Source: Craspedostauros australis (Eukaryota > Bacillariophyta > Bacillariophyceae > Mastogloiales > Achnanthaceae). From it: 64,000 nt of DNA. The stretch is taken from NCBI GenBank assembly GCA_026770025.1, contig JAMXDE010000047.1, positions 62,001 through 126,000 on the forward strand, written 5' to 3'. The translations under genes were made by a program, and so were the position numbers. Numbering within the stretch: the first letter of the stretch is position 1; each line of letters opens with the position of its first letter. Below are positions 9,732-19,800 of the stretch, one piece after another. The notes beneath the pieces are model-generated. The model had not been told where the DNA came from. It worked only from the letters and a program-made list of their open reading frames with translations, and searched no databases.

Positions 9732-10252
9732 AGAATTCTGTTGTGTCGAGCAAAGTGCCGGAGCTTTATCAAACGTGACGTCGTCTATCGAGTCAAACCA
9801 CGTACGCAGAATTCGGGTGTCAACGTTTCCGAATCACAACGAAAGCGTCAGAACGAAGGCGGCCACGTTGCGGTGATCTTGCACACCACAAACATCCCAC
9901 GCAGAACAGCAGCGGACCTCCATTTGAATGGCTTGCAACACCACCACAGGCACACAACCCAATCATCGATCTGCTTTGCCCAACCATACGAACGTACAAA
10001 GCGCTGACAACGACACCACCATCATCATCATCAACTCAACCCCTCTCCACCCCAATCAGTAACCTGAGCATCAACGCTATCTCTGCCCTACCCAAGCTTC
10101 AGACCACAGAAGAAGCAATACAGCGACTACAGATCAGATCAGCACCTCAGATTCACTGCGACGCTCAAGTCCCCACCAACGTCAACAACAACGTCAACAT
10201 CAACGTCAACGTCAGCTCCAACATCAACGTAGAAACCAAACCCAGAACCACC
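9732..10252. other. Intergenic, upstream of the P-loop gene
   Basis: No gene is seen. 10165-10235 is an AACGTCAAC/ATCAACGTC-type simple repeat just before the start codon of the next gene. The promoter of that gene is presumably here, but no element is recognisable. Confidence 0.5.
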
Positions 10253-13200
10253 ATGCTCTCTCCAAGCCTCATGATCGTGATGACAGGAACTATGATGGCA
10301 ATGGCGATGGCAGCCATGTCTCCTGTGATGGGATTCACCATTCCCCAACCGTTGGTTCCACGGCCATTGCAGCCATTCAGGTCTGGCTCCACCCCTTCGG
10401 TGTCGTCCTCGCCATTCCTTGCGCAACTGCGTCGTGGTCAGTGCCAACATCATCACGATGGACTTCACCAACGTTGGCACCCCGGCTTCCGCATGGCCGC
10501 ACCCTCCACCAATGAGGCCGGCTCCACCGGTGGTGACGCGCTGCTCAATGTGACCAGCTACGATTCTGTCTTCAAGACCTTCGACTTCTGGACCATCAAG
10601 GATGATGGCGATGTCATCAAGATGCTGAAGACGTTGCCGAAGCCTGGCGAAAGCGTCATCAAGGACGCAATCAACAAAATGAATGTAACAGGTTCAGATG
10701 AAGACAAGATGAGCGCATGGGAGCTTGAATGGCTCGACAGAATGATGACCTTCCGAAAGAAGATCATCGAAATGGTTAAAACGGATGGCGACAAGGAGGG
10801 AGACATACGATCGTACAGTAACGCCTATGCCGAGCTTCAAAAAGACCACCTCCTCGCCCAATGGCTCTACAACGATGGCAATGAGGGCAACGCGCTATTC
10901 GCATGGGAGTCGATCAAGGGTCTCGGTGGACTCGATAACCCAAAAGTGGATCTCCGCCAATCGGTACTGGAGAGTCTCGAGAGGCTCTTCACCGCTGTAC
11001 GGAAACGCACAAAGCATTCTCTTCGCCGCATGAAATGTGGCACTGCCACAGCAGTAGCATACTACATCGGCAAATGCAAGTTCCGACATATGGGCGACGA
11101 ATATGGAATCCCCCGAAGAGTGCATCTCACCCAATATAAGGAACCGGCAGCATCCAGCATTGTCCGTGTCTTCTTTTCCGGCAGCGGTACAGGCAAGACA
11201 GTCGATTTGGCCACAAGTGCAGAGTCAAGAGATGCTGTCATCACTCTGATGTACGTAGCAAAGAATGACGTAGCGACGGCGGAAGCAAGCGAAGCTCGGA
11301 CGAATCAGAGCCGGGGTTTTTTGAAGAAATGTATGGATGATGACTTCTTCGAAAACAACGGCGAGGTGCTATCAACGATCGCAAACACGGTGCAGCAGCG
11401 GTTGCGTACACTCGACTCGATTCAAGCCACGAACGACGCGCAAGGCGCCGCGACTGACGCCGATTCTGACGACGATTCCGACGACGACGCGCAAGGCAAT
11501 GGACACCCGAAGGTGAAGGACGACAGGATTCGGATAGTGTTTGCCATTGATGAAGCAAGGTACTGTCCCAATCTTGCGAAAGAGGTCATTCGAAACTATG
11601 AAGACCTTGGAAGAGATCTCGGTCACTACATCATGAACAAGGCCATTGGAAACGTGAAGAACGGAAACAGTACGGATGATGGCGGGCTCCCACGAGACAC
11701 CAGCAAGCCACCCATCGAGGTGGTCTTCTCCATCGCAGGTACCGGAATGTACGGTGGGGCTGTCGGTTCTCTAAGCGACAACTTCGTCTGTCTTGAACCC
11801 AGTGCCAAAAAGGATCCCAAGGAAGTGTACGAAACCCTTTGCAATGAATACGACGGAGACCTACAGAAACAGTCCAGGCTTCCCACCTACGACAAGATTA
11901 TGGAGACGCCATTCCTGAGCATCATCGCATCACACAATGCAAGGATGGCCTCGATCTTGGTCAACCAGCTGACAGAGACGCTGTTGAAGTTCGGCGAGCT
12001 TGGCGATGAGATGAGGTTGATGTCGTTGGTGTTTGATAAATTCGCGAGAAGCAATGGCTTGGCGGGTCTGTGGGACGATAGGGACTTTGAAGAGAAAGGT
12101 AGCGACCGATCTCTGCGAGCGGCACAGGCACTTGCGATTCTTCTGTATCAAACAAACTTCACCGTGCCCATGGACATCGAAAGAGCAAGGCAACATGCGA
12201 TGGATCTCGACTATGGAATCAACTTTGAGGACTTTGGAATGGATAACAAGGAGATCATGTATTTTCTCGTCACGAGGTTTGGACTGGTGACACCCGAGCC
12301 GTTCACGATATTCGACAACATTGTTCTGGATGCAAACAACAACACCGTGATCAATGAAACCTTCAAGGGTCAACCGACACTGGAGAAGCCATTCATCGTG
12401 GATGAGGCAATTCAACTCTTCTGTGTGTGGCTGTTGGAGAGGGGGAAGAGTCTAAACGGTGAAGATGGCTTTCTCGGAACAACGCCATTTGCCTACGAGG
12501 CGTTGTCAACGCAGATCATTGGTGCTGCCATCACTGCAGCCACGACCGTCTCATTGGATAACAGGACATGCATCCAATCCATCGTTGAGGATACCCTTGG
12601 AATGAAGCTCAAGCTGTCCACGGGAGACAGTGGTGGCGAGACAGACTACGTAGGAGAGAATTGGGAAGCACTGAAAGATGTGATTCCGGTTTCTAGTTGG
12701 TCTGACCTCGCGATGGATGGAATGTACCACCAGATTTCTCAGATGAGCGTCTACGAACCGACCGGCCCGAAAAAGCCCGAGGGCTTTGGATCCAAGACCA
12801 CGAAGGAGGCCAATCAGTGGTTACAAAAGGAATGGAAAAGACTTCGCAAAGCCCTTGAGGCTCGCATCGTGTTGAAGCGTTGGGACGAGTTGAAAACCAA
12901 GCAAGTCAATTCAAACTCTGGCAAAGATCCTCGTCAACTGATCTCGGCATGGGACAACGCCGAGAGCTTCAATGCTATCACATGGGAGACCCTGGTGCCA
13001 ACGTTGGACATAGACAAGAAGCTGGCAGACGAGCTTCTCAAGATGAGGAAGGCCTGCGTCGATCTTGAGAAAGTGATCAGAGACATAGAAGCGCCCCAAT
13101 TCAATCCAACCAATCAGAAATTCTGCCCATCACTCACAACCGTGGCGCAGGGATCGAGCAATCTCGCAGATGGATACGTTTCCACTGTTGGCGCGAGGAA

Positions 13201-13762
13201 GATCACAGACAACGCAGGTAATTTCTCGAGATGGGAAGTGGAACTCTTCACGGCCTGCGTCCAAGCCAAAGATTATTTTGATTCCACCCCAATTGGAATC
13301 GAGGACATCCGCGACAACAGAGACAAGATTCACAACAGCCTCGTTGACATCATATTTGGCTTTAACCGACTGTACTGCGTTGCAAGCAGGCAAGACAAAC
13401 TTCGTCTTGATATCCCGTATTCCGGAAACAAGGTCAATGGAACGTCCCTTTACGCAGGCTTTCCCACCGATAAGAGTCCACTGCTGACCAAATCGATGGA
13501 CAAGCTCGACGAACGTCGCCGGCAAAGTCAGAAGACCGACAAGAATGCGTATCGCATCACCACTCGTCAGGATATGAACGTTGTGCGGAACATCGTCAGT
13601 TGGATGCGGGATTCTCTGGACAAGATCAATACGCAAAGCAGAAGGGGCAAGGAGAACAACGAAAACGCGGGGGAGATGGATCAGTTCGAGGACGAAGACG
13701 CAGCAGACGACGAGGAGCATGATGTCGAACCAGATGGGAATGCGACAAGGCGTGATGACTGA
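10253..13762 (+). CDS. Large P-loop NTPase with a signal-peptide-like N-terminus
   Basis: A single 1169-codon exon. Residues 1-28 form a Met/Ala-rich hydrophobic segment ending SPVMGF, followed by a Pro/Ser/Arg-rich stretch to about residue 60. A signal peptide followed by Phe resembles the ASAFAP-type plastid presequence of diatoms, so plastid targeting is possible. The Walker A motif GSGTGKT lies at about 310-316 and a Walker B-like IVFAIDEA at about 429-436. An acidic Asp-rich insert precedes Walker B, and a hydrophobic strand EVVFSIAGTGMYG follows at about 489. The C-terminal 30 residues are acidic. The remainder is helical without a recognised domain. The spacing resembles P-loop NTPases of Crinkler/STAND-like proteins, but that link is weak. 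It is the only long intact gene here without retroelement features. Confidence 0.75.
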   Translation: MLSPSLMIVMTGTMMAMAMAAMSPVMGFTIPQPLVPRPLQPFRSGSTPSVSSSPFLAQLRRGQCQHHHDGLHQRWHPGFRMAAPSTNEAGSTGGDALLNVTSYDSVFKTFDFWTIKDDGDVIKMLKTLPKPGESVIKDAINKMNVTGSDEDKMSAWELEWLDRMMTFRKKIIEMVKTDGDKEGDIRSYSNAYAELQKDHLLAQWLYNDGNEGNALFAWESIKGLGGLDNPKVDLRQSVLESLERLFTAVRKRTKHSLRRMKCGTATAVAYYIGKCKFRHMGDEYGIPRRVHLTQYKEPAASSIVRVFFSGSGTGKTVDLATSAESRDAVITLMYVAKNDVATAEASEARTNQSRGFLKKCMDDDFFENNGEVLSTIANTVQQRLRTLDSIQATNDAQGAATDADSDDDSDDDAQGNGHPKVKDDRIRIVFAIDEARYCPNLAKEVIRNYEDLGRDLGHYIMNKAIGNVKNGNSTDDGGLPRDTSKPPIEVVFSIAGTGMYGGAVGSLSDNFVCLEPSAKKDPKEVYETLCNEYDGDLQKQSRLPTYDKIMETPFLSIIASHNARMASILVNQLTETLLKFGELGDEMRLMSLVFDKFARSNGLAGLWDDRDFEEKGSDRSLRAAQALAILLYQTNFTVPMDIERARQHAMDLDYGINFEDFGMDNKEIMYFLVTRFGLVTPEPFTIFDNIVLDANNNTVINETFKGQPTLEKPFIVDEAIQLFCVWLLERGKSLNGEDGFLGTTPFAYEALSTQIIGAAITAATTVSLDNRTCIQSIVEDTLGMKLKLSTGDSGGETDYVGENWEALKDVIPVSSWSDLAMDGMYHQISQMSVYEPTGPKKPEGFGSKTTKEANQWLQKEWKRLRKALEARIVLKRWDELKTKQVNSNSGKDPRQLISAWDNAESFNAITWETLVPTLDIDKKLADELLKMRKACVDLEKVIRDIEAPQFNPTNQKFCPSLTTVAQGSSNLADGYVSTVGARKITDNAGNFSRWEVELFTACVQAKDYFDSTPIGIEDIRDNRDKIHNSLVDIIFGFNRLYCVASRQDKLRLDIPYSGNKVNGTSLYAGFPTDKSPLLTKSMDKLDERRRQSQKTDKNAYRITTRQDMNVVRNIVSWMRDSLDKINTQSRRGKENNENAGEMDQFEDEDAADDEEHDVEPDGNATRRDD

Positions 13763-14401
13763 CCATACATACGACCCGTGAGTCAATAGCGGTGCGGTCC
13801 CTCCAGGGATTCTTTGATTTTGGGCCTTCAATTTAAATGAAACTTGGCAAACATGCAATTTAACAAACTTAGATTAATAATCCGAGATTATAGCTCCATA
13901 GGGGCTTTATCTTTAAAGTCATGAGGTCATGAAGTTGGGAAGGCTACATCTAATGGAGCCCGCGATCTGTCGTGTTGTTTTTTCTGGGTTTGGGACAATC
14001 TCATGACATTTGGGTTTGTTCACGAGTTCAAGAATCGTTTTTTGGTGGGTCGGAGTCATTTGGAATCTTTCTGCGATGACAAGATCGGACACAATCAGAC
14101 AAAGATAGAACAGGACAAGACATCACAAAATGAGCATCTGGAGTGTCGTGAAGAAACACAGCGCTTGGTGCACAAACGGGCTTTCTCATCCCTTGCTTTT
14201 GGAAGTGAAGCTGCGATTGCATCCACCATTGCATTGATTCTGTCATCCAGACAGCAACAGTGTTTCCCAACCAAAGCGAGCAAGAGACCCACACGCACCA
14301 AGTCGACACCGACTTCACAGAACTCACAGAGCGGCTGATACAATACCTCAGTCCGCCCAATTTGGTTCCATTCGATCACTGCCAGAGGTACGCAACACAG
14401 C
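13763..14401. other. Intergenic, no gene seen
   Basis: AT-rich sequence after the P-loop gene, presumably holding its 3' UTR at the left. Short ORFs across 14000-14380 show no coding character. Confidence 0.5.
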
Positions 14402-14607
14402 CTGAAAGAGCACTATCGAAAAATCACGAGGGGAGAGCAAAAGCAAAGTACCATGCCGGGATTCAAACCCGGAACCTCAGTTAGAATTACTGGTGCTCTA
14501 CCGTTGAGCTACAGGCGATGCGATTGCTGAACCGAACACGAGTGAAATTTATAGATAGTGGGGGCTACGGGAGTAACGTACTTAGCACTATTCGGTTTTT
14601 GTGCTGA
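14402..14607 (-). repeat. tRNA-derived SINE-like repeat, copy A
   Basis: This 206-bp segment is about 96% identical to 14860-15064. On the minus strand 14518-14449 has a tRNA-like core: D-arm GCTC/GAGC, A box TAGCTCAACGG, T-arm CCGGG-TTTGAAT-CCCGG and B box GGTTTGAATCC. The would-be acceptor stem pairs poorly and the anticodon loop lacks a normal T33, so it is not a working tRNA. The tail carries a T5 run (GATTTTTCG), fitting a Pol III terminator. This points to a SINE or a retroposed tRNA. Confidence 0.6.
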
Positions 14608-14859
14608 CACTCCCCTACGCTACGACCGTGGACCACCTGCTCAAGAGCACTATGACGAAAAGTTATCATCTCCCGCGTCTCCCCATCTCGGGGCACCCTC
14701 ATTGCTGGGTGGCTAATGCTGCCAGACGAAGTGGGAGTGCTGCCGTAGCAGACAAGTGTGAGACTGGGTCGAAATCCGGTGATCGCAACGCGCCCACGAA
14801 GGCATGTTGTGCAAGGTTGTCCTAACTCAGCGATGCAGAACTAGCTGCGACTGTTAATC
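14608..14859 (+). other. Spacer between SINE copies with another B-box-like site
   Basis: No gene is seen. At 14766-14777 on the plus strand GGGTCGAAATCC resembles a Pol III B box, preceded by GC-rich tRNA-like sequence. The octamer AGCACTAT occurs here at about 14646 and also at both ends of the two neighbouring copies. It may be an older or different SINE. Confidence 0.3.
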
Positions 14860-15064
14860 TGAAAGAGCACTATCGAAAAATCACGAGGGGAGAGCAAAAG
14901 CAAAGCACCATGCCGGGATTTGAACCCAGAACCTCAGTTAGAATTACTGGTGCTCTACCGTTGAGGTACAGGCGATGCGATTGCTGAACCGAACACAAGT
15001 GAAATTTATAGATAGTGGGGGCTACGGGAGTAACGTACTTAGCACTATTCGGATTTTGTGCTGA
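14860..15064 (-). repeat. tRNA-derived SINE-like repeat, copy B
   Basis: Second copy of the 14402-14607 repeat in the same orientation, about 458 bp further on. Its B box, GGTTCAAATCC, is nearer the consensus than in copy A, while the D-stem has decayed (ACCTC against GAGC). Complementary decay in the two copies supports dispersed non-functional tRNA-like sequence. Confidence 0.6.
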
Positions 15065-15156
15065 TACAGCCAGCCAGCCCAACAGAGCACTAACAGAACA
15101 ATAACAGAGCATAGCCAGCCAGCCAACCAACTAACAGAACAATAAAAGAACACAAG

Positions 15157-15615
15157 ATGCCAGGCGCCGACAGGACGACGATGACGATGTGAGCGACCTC
15201 GGCGAGGACGAGACCGCGGCCGGCCGCCGCAGCCACAAAAGCGAAGAGCAGCCCAGATTCAAGTACACCACGGAGCACATGGAACAGAACACGAGGTGGA
15301 ACAAAAATTGCTTGTACTTGGCGATGGCCGTCGTTTGCATCGTCGTTGCCATCGTCATCACGGTCCTCGTCACGCAGATCGGCAAGTCCAACGACAACTC
15401 CGACTCCGTCAACAACCCGACGCCGTGGCCCACCAGAGCACCGGGCGCCCCACCGGCCGCGGGCGCCGACGGCTTCAAGTCCGTCGAGACCTACATCAAC
15501 GGAATCTGCTCCGGATCCAACTACCTCAGCAATCCGGAGACCTGCGCCGCTCAGTGCAGCGAGTTCGATTGCTGCAGCCCCACCATTGCGGTGGAGAAGG
15601 AGAGCTGCTTGTTCA
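15157..15615 (+). pseudogene. Broken gene for a type II membrane protein with a Cys-rich ectodomain
   Basis: From 15189 the frame reads an acidic/basic cytosolic tail, one transmembrane helix (LYLAMAVVCIVVAIVITVLV), a Pro/Ala linker and a Cys-rich start: ICSGSNYLSNPETCAAQCSE then FDCC. The nearest good ATG (15157, MPGADRTT) is in another frame and hits TGA at once, so a small indel separates start and body near 15175. The right side is cut at 15615 by the repeat also found at 52870, so the ectodomain is lost. It looks like a host surface-protein gene disrupted by an insertion. The ligand and function are unknown. Confidence 0.55.
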
Positions 15616-16006
15616 ATAATAGAGCTAAACTAGTAACCATCTTCGTGAGAAAGACTACGAATCATCCGACTTGTCAGCATTCCAGTAGGTCAAACGAATA
15701 CTTCACCGGCCCCCACGTTTGGGGACAGATCCAGAACCTTGAAGCAGATCTTCGGAATTCGTGTCAGGGAAGCAATGGGGTTCCGATAACCAAGTTTCTG
15801 ACACCCACCATCGCCAAAACGCCGACGCACGGAACCAAAGCCACAGCAACGCGCATCATCGCCCATTGTCTCTCACAGAACTCAGACAACGGATCTCAAC
15901 CCACGGTACTTGGGCTACACAAACCCCACGCATTGTCATTCAGGACACCACAGGAGATCCCCCTCGAAGGGAAGAACCATAGCACTTATCTCATAATCCG
16001 CACGTT
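15616..16006 (+). repeat. F5-type leader/LTR fragment
   Basis: This is about 90% identical to 52870-53260, the sequence in front of the F5 gag. Both copies begin TAATAGAGCTAAAC, at a junction with unrelated DNA. The copy here is cut at 16006 by the F1(-) LTR, directly after CGCACGTT. It is probably part of an LTR or leader of the F5 family, but the ends do not show a clear TG...CA. Confidence 0.6.
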
Positions 16007-16798
16007 TGTTGGCAAGTTCCGCTCGCGGTAACCTACGATCGTGGAAGATGATGTTGGTTGATAGCCGTCTGTTTGCTATTTCATTGCTTGGCTACTCCGA
16101 TCCTCTCGGTGTACGCCGTTCTCTTGCCCGATGCTCTCAGCGCTTCAATCTGTTTTGTAGATTCGGTCTCCGACTATGAGTCGGTACGCAAGATCCTCTC
16201 TCGCTCCTCTCTGTATTCTCTCTCTCTCAACATCGTGTGCTCATGCTACACGATACTCCGTGTTCGATGCGTACTCCGCATTCGACACTCCGTTTGTTCA
16301 GTACTGGTTCCTACTCCATGAGTACTCGCCATTTGAAGTTCACCTTCTGTATCCATGATGCTGATGCCCTTCGGTCATCGGATCTTCACCTCCTGCTCTG
16401 ACTTGGAGACAGATGTCGACGTGGTGACATGTTGACATCCTGTTGACGTCAGTAGGCGTCCTTCTGCTCTCCAGATGTCACGTTCCATTGGTGATGCAGT
16501 AGCCTGTCAGATGATATCGTCATCTGAGGTTTAGTTGGGAAGTACCTTGAGATTCTCTTGGTACCATTGATGGATGGACGGACGATCTTCTGATTCTCTC
16601 AGAAATCGTTATTTGCAAATTTCCTCCAGAAATCTTGCCCCTTTTCGTGTGTTCCATTTCCCCTGTAATTCTGACGAATCACAGCATACTATCGACACGA
16701 ATGTAGTTATACCGTCCAAGTGCGTATGAGAGAATAGCGGGTGAACGATGCACATATACACGTACATCTTGACATATACTCACATGTACATCTCGACA
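16007..16798 (-). repeat. F1(-) 3' LTR
   Basis: 792 bp. On the minus strand it begins TGTCGAGATG and ends GAACTTGCCAACA. A TGACGTCA palindrome lies at 16444-16451. The purine run AGGAAGGG (16799-16806 on the complement) stands directly before it, as a plus-strand priming tract should. Confidence 0.9.
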
Positions 16799-16818
16799 CC
16801 CTTCCTGTGTGCATTCGG

Positions 16819-19800
16819 TCATTCGAATGTTCTCGATGTGTCAAGGTACGACTTCTCGTGTTCACGTTGCAAGTCGGCCTTGATGTTCTTGGTGAATCCG
16901 TCACTTGTGTTCTGCTCGGATTTGACGAAAATGATTTCGATGGTTTTGTTGATTACCATATTCCTCACGTAGTGATGGCGCACGTCGATGTGCCGCGATC
17001 GTTGGGATGTTGATGGGTTCTTGGCGATGAAGATCGCTCCGATGTTGTCCACGCAGACCTTGATCGGTGTCTTCACTGGGACGCCCACACTTTCGAGTAG
17101 CTGCATGACGAAGAAGATTTCCTTTGCCGCTTTGGAAAGGGCAACGTATTCTGCTTTGGATGAGCTGAGTGTGACGGCCTTCTGTGCCTTGGATCGCCAA
17201 AGGATTGGTACCTTGCACAGGTATAGGATGAACCCTCCTACGCTGATTCTCGTGTTCTTGTCTCCTGCATATTCGCTATTGCAGAAGAGCTCCATGTCCC
17301 AGCCGTCGTCGTCTGGACGCGCTGGATGGATCTTCAATCCATAGTCCTTTGTATCGATCACATACTTGATGATCCAATACATCTCCTTCATTGCAGCCTT
17401 GGTGGGCCCAATCAATACCTTGGAGAGTTCCCTCACAGGGTTCGCGATATCTGGTCGCGAGTGCTTGATGAGGAAGAGTAGCATACCGACACCTTGGTGG
17501 TATTCGGCATGTTCTTCCGGTCCGACCTTTTGCAGTCCGTTATCTTCGGATGGTCGTACGATGATTTGACCCGGGGTTCCCGGTGTCCCATAGCGTTGCA
17601 TCTTCTCAACCTTGGTTCCGAACTCTTCGATGAGGTGTCGGATGAGATGTGGTTGACGCAATGTCGCTCTAGTCTTGTCATGGTTCAGTTCGATGTTGCA
17701 GCTGAGGTAGTCTCCGAGTCCGCGCTCGATTGTCACCTTGAATTTGCTGCCTTGGATGTCCTTCAGGAATGTCTCCAGTGCTTTGGAGTCTCCGCAACAG
17801 AAGCAATCGTCCACGTAGATGGCCACGATCATGCTTCCTTCGTTCGTCTTTCTGTAGAACAGGCACGGGTCTGCTGCGCTCTGTTCGAAGTTGATATTCT
17901 TGAGGGTCGATACCAACATCTTGAACCATTGCCTGGCGCTCTGCACAAGTCCGTAGATTGGCTTGTGTAGGGTCAGGGCTTCGTCTGGTTGATGATCCAT
18001 CCTGTTGGGACAGTTCATGTAGATCTCCTCGTCGAGGTCTCCATGTAGGAATGCCGTTACGACATCGACGAGTGCGCAGTCCATCTTCTTGATTAGCATG
18101 ATCACCATCATGACCCGATAGGTCACGTCATGGATGACGGGTGAGTAATGCTCTTGGAAGTCTACTCCTGCGACTTGTGAATAGCCACATGCAACGAGCC
18201 GCGCTCGACGTGTGCCGTCACGCTTCAGCTTGAAGACCCATTTGCACTTGCAGCATCTGCGGCCGCGTGGGATGGCGTCTCGTTTGATCTTGCTGTATAC
18301 CTTTCATGTATCCATGGAGTCGAACTCCTTCTTGATGGCTGCTCGATATCCCTTTCGATGGATGGGATCTGGATGGTTGAAAGCCCCGTTAAACGTTGTA
18401 GGTTCGATGTGCTTCTCTGGTTCCTTGTTTTCGTCTTGCATCGACAATCCGATGTCGATCGCTGGTATTTCGGTGATGATTGCGTTCATTCCGTATAGTC
18501 CTGTTGTGCTATGGTGAGTGATCTCGATCTCTTCATCTTCGTCTTTGATTTCTTCATCATCTGTAGTTTCGTTGTTGGAATCGTCGATCATCTCGTCGCT
18601 GAGTTCGTCACTCGCCTCGTTAGATGATGGATCGCTCTCATAGCCTTCTTCCTTTCGACCTCGTTCGTTGAAATCTGCGAGCTCGCGTAGAGCTCTGGGA
18701 ATACTCTTCCCTGCAGTTGACTTGGGATTAGCTTCTCCCTTCCTGCCTCGTGCTTCGTGACGTCGGATCCTCTCCTTTCTAGCTATGTCACGCTTGCTTG
18801 GTTTGCTCGGTGGAGGTCTGGATGGTGTGTCATGTATAGACCTCGCTGGTGTATTTGGAGGGGTGACACCTGTCTCATCATCGGCTTCGTTGCCGGATGG
18901 TAGGATCTCATCATCTTCATGATTGGATTCGCTCCGATCTTCCTCGTCATTGTGGACCAGTTTCGTTACTACTCCGTCGTCCTCATTATCCTCATCATCG
19001 CTGTCTGATAGGATGTAGTACCTGTTGCTGTCAGCGAAAGATACTCTCTTCGCTTCCGATGTTTGACGTGTTGCCGTCCTTGGCGTTGCTCCCTTCCGTC
19101 CGATGGTTGTGAAGCCGTCTGCGTCCGTTGTTCCTGTTTCGTTGGATATGTTCGGTGCTGGTGCCCAGCCACGGAACTGTCCGTATGATTGGTTGAGCCA
19201 CTTGATGTCTCGTGAGTAGATGAGTGACTTGGTCGATGGTCTGTACATGTTGTAGACCCCTGATGCGTGTTGGTGTGCATATCCGATGAACACCATCTCC
19301 TCTCCTCTATTCTTGAGTTTGGCGGTGATCCCGCCGTAGGTAGTCTTCACGACACCCACCTCTCCAAACGTGCGGAGTGCATCCGCATATGGTGGATCGT
19401 TGCCGAAGAATTGTCGATGTGGTGACTCCTTCTGGTTCTTCGCTACAGTGATGTTGGCAATGGCGGTGGCAGTGCTCGCAGCTGCTGCCCACAGGCCATG
19501 CCTATACTCTTCATCGAGTTGTGCTCCATTGAGCATGGAGCGGATCTTGGTGTAGAGGTACGCGAACTTGCGTTCCACTCTGCCGTTCTGTTGCGGCGTG
19601 TTCGATGCCGTGTATTCGAATTTCACGTTGAGTCCTGCATCGATGAGAATATCCTCCGTGGATTTGTTCTCTCCGCTGTTGTCACCTCGGAAGATGATCT
19701 GTTGGTCACCTGTCTGTGACTTGATCGTTTGAACGAACCGTTTGATGTATCCTGGTTGATCACTTTTGTTCTTGAGAAAGAAACTCCAGCAGTGATCCGT

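Noticed and set aside
14003-14338. 111-codon plus-strand ORF
   Set aside because: There is no recognisable motif, the composition is random, and a competing ORF covers the same place on the other strand.
14449-14518. Working tRNA gene on the minus strand
   Set aside because: The D-arm, T-arm and boxes are present, but the acceptor stem pairs poorly, the anticodon loop lacks T33, and the whole 206-bp unit is repeated nearby. A SINE fits better.
15616-16031. Continuation of the membrane-protein ORF to 16031
   Set aside because: From 15616 the sequence is the F5-type repeat and then F1 LTR, so the open frame there is accidental.
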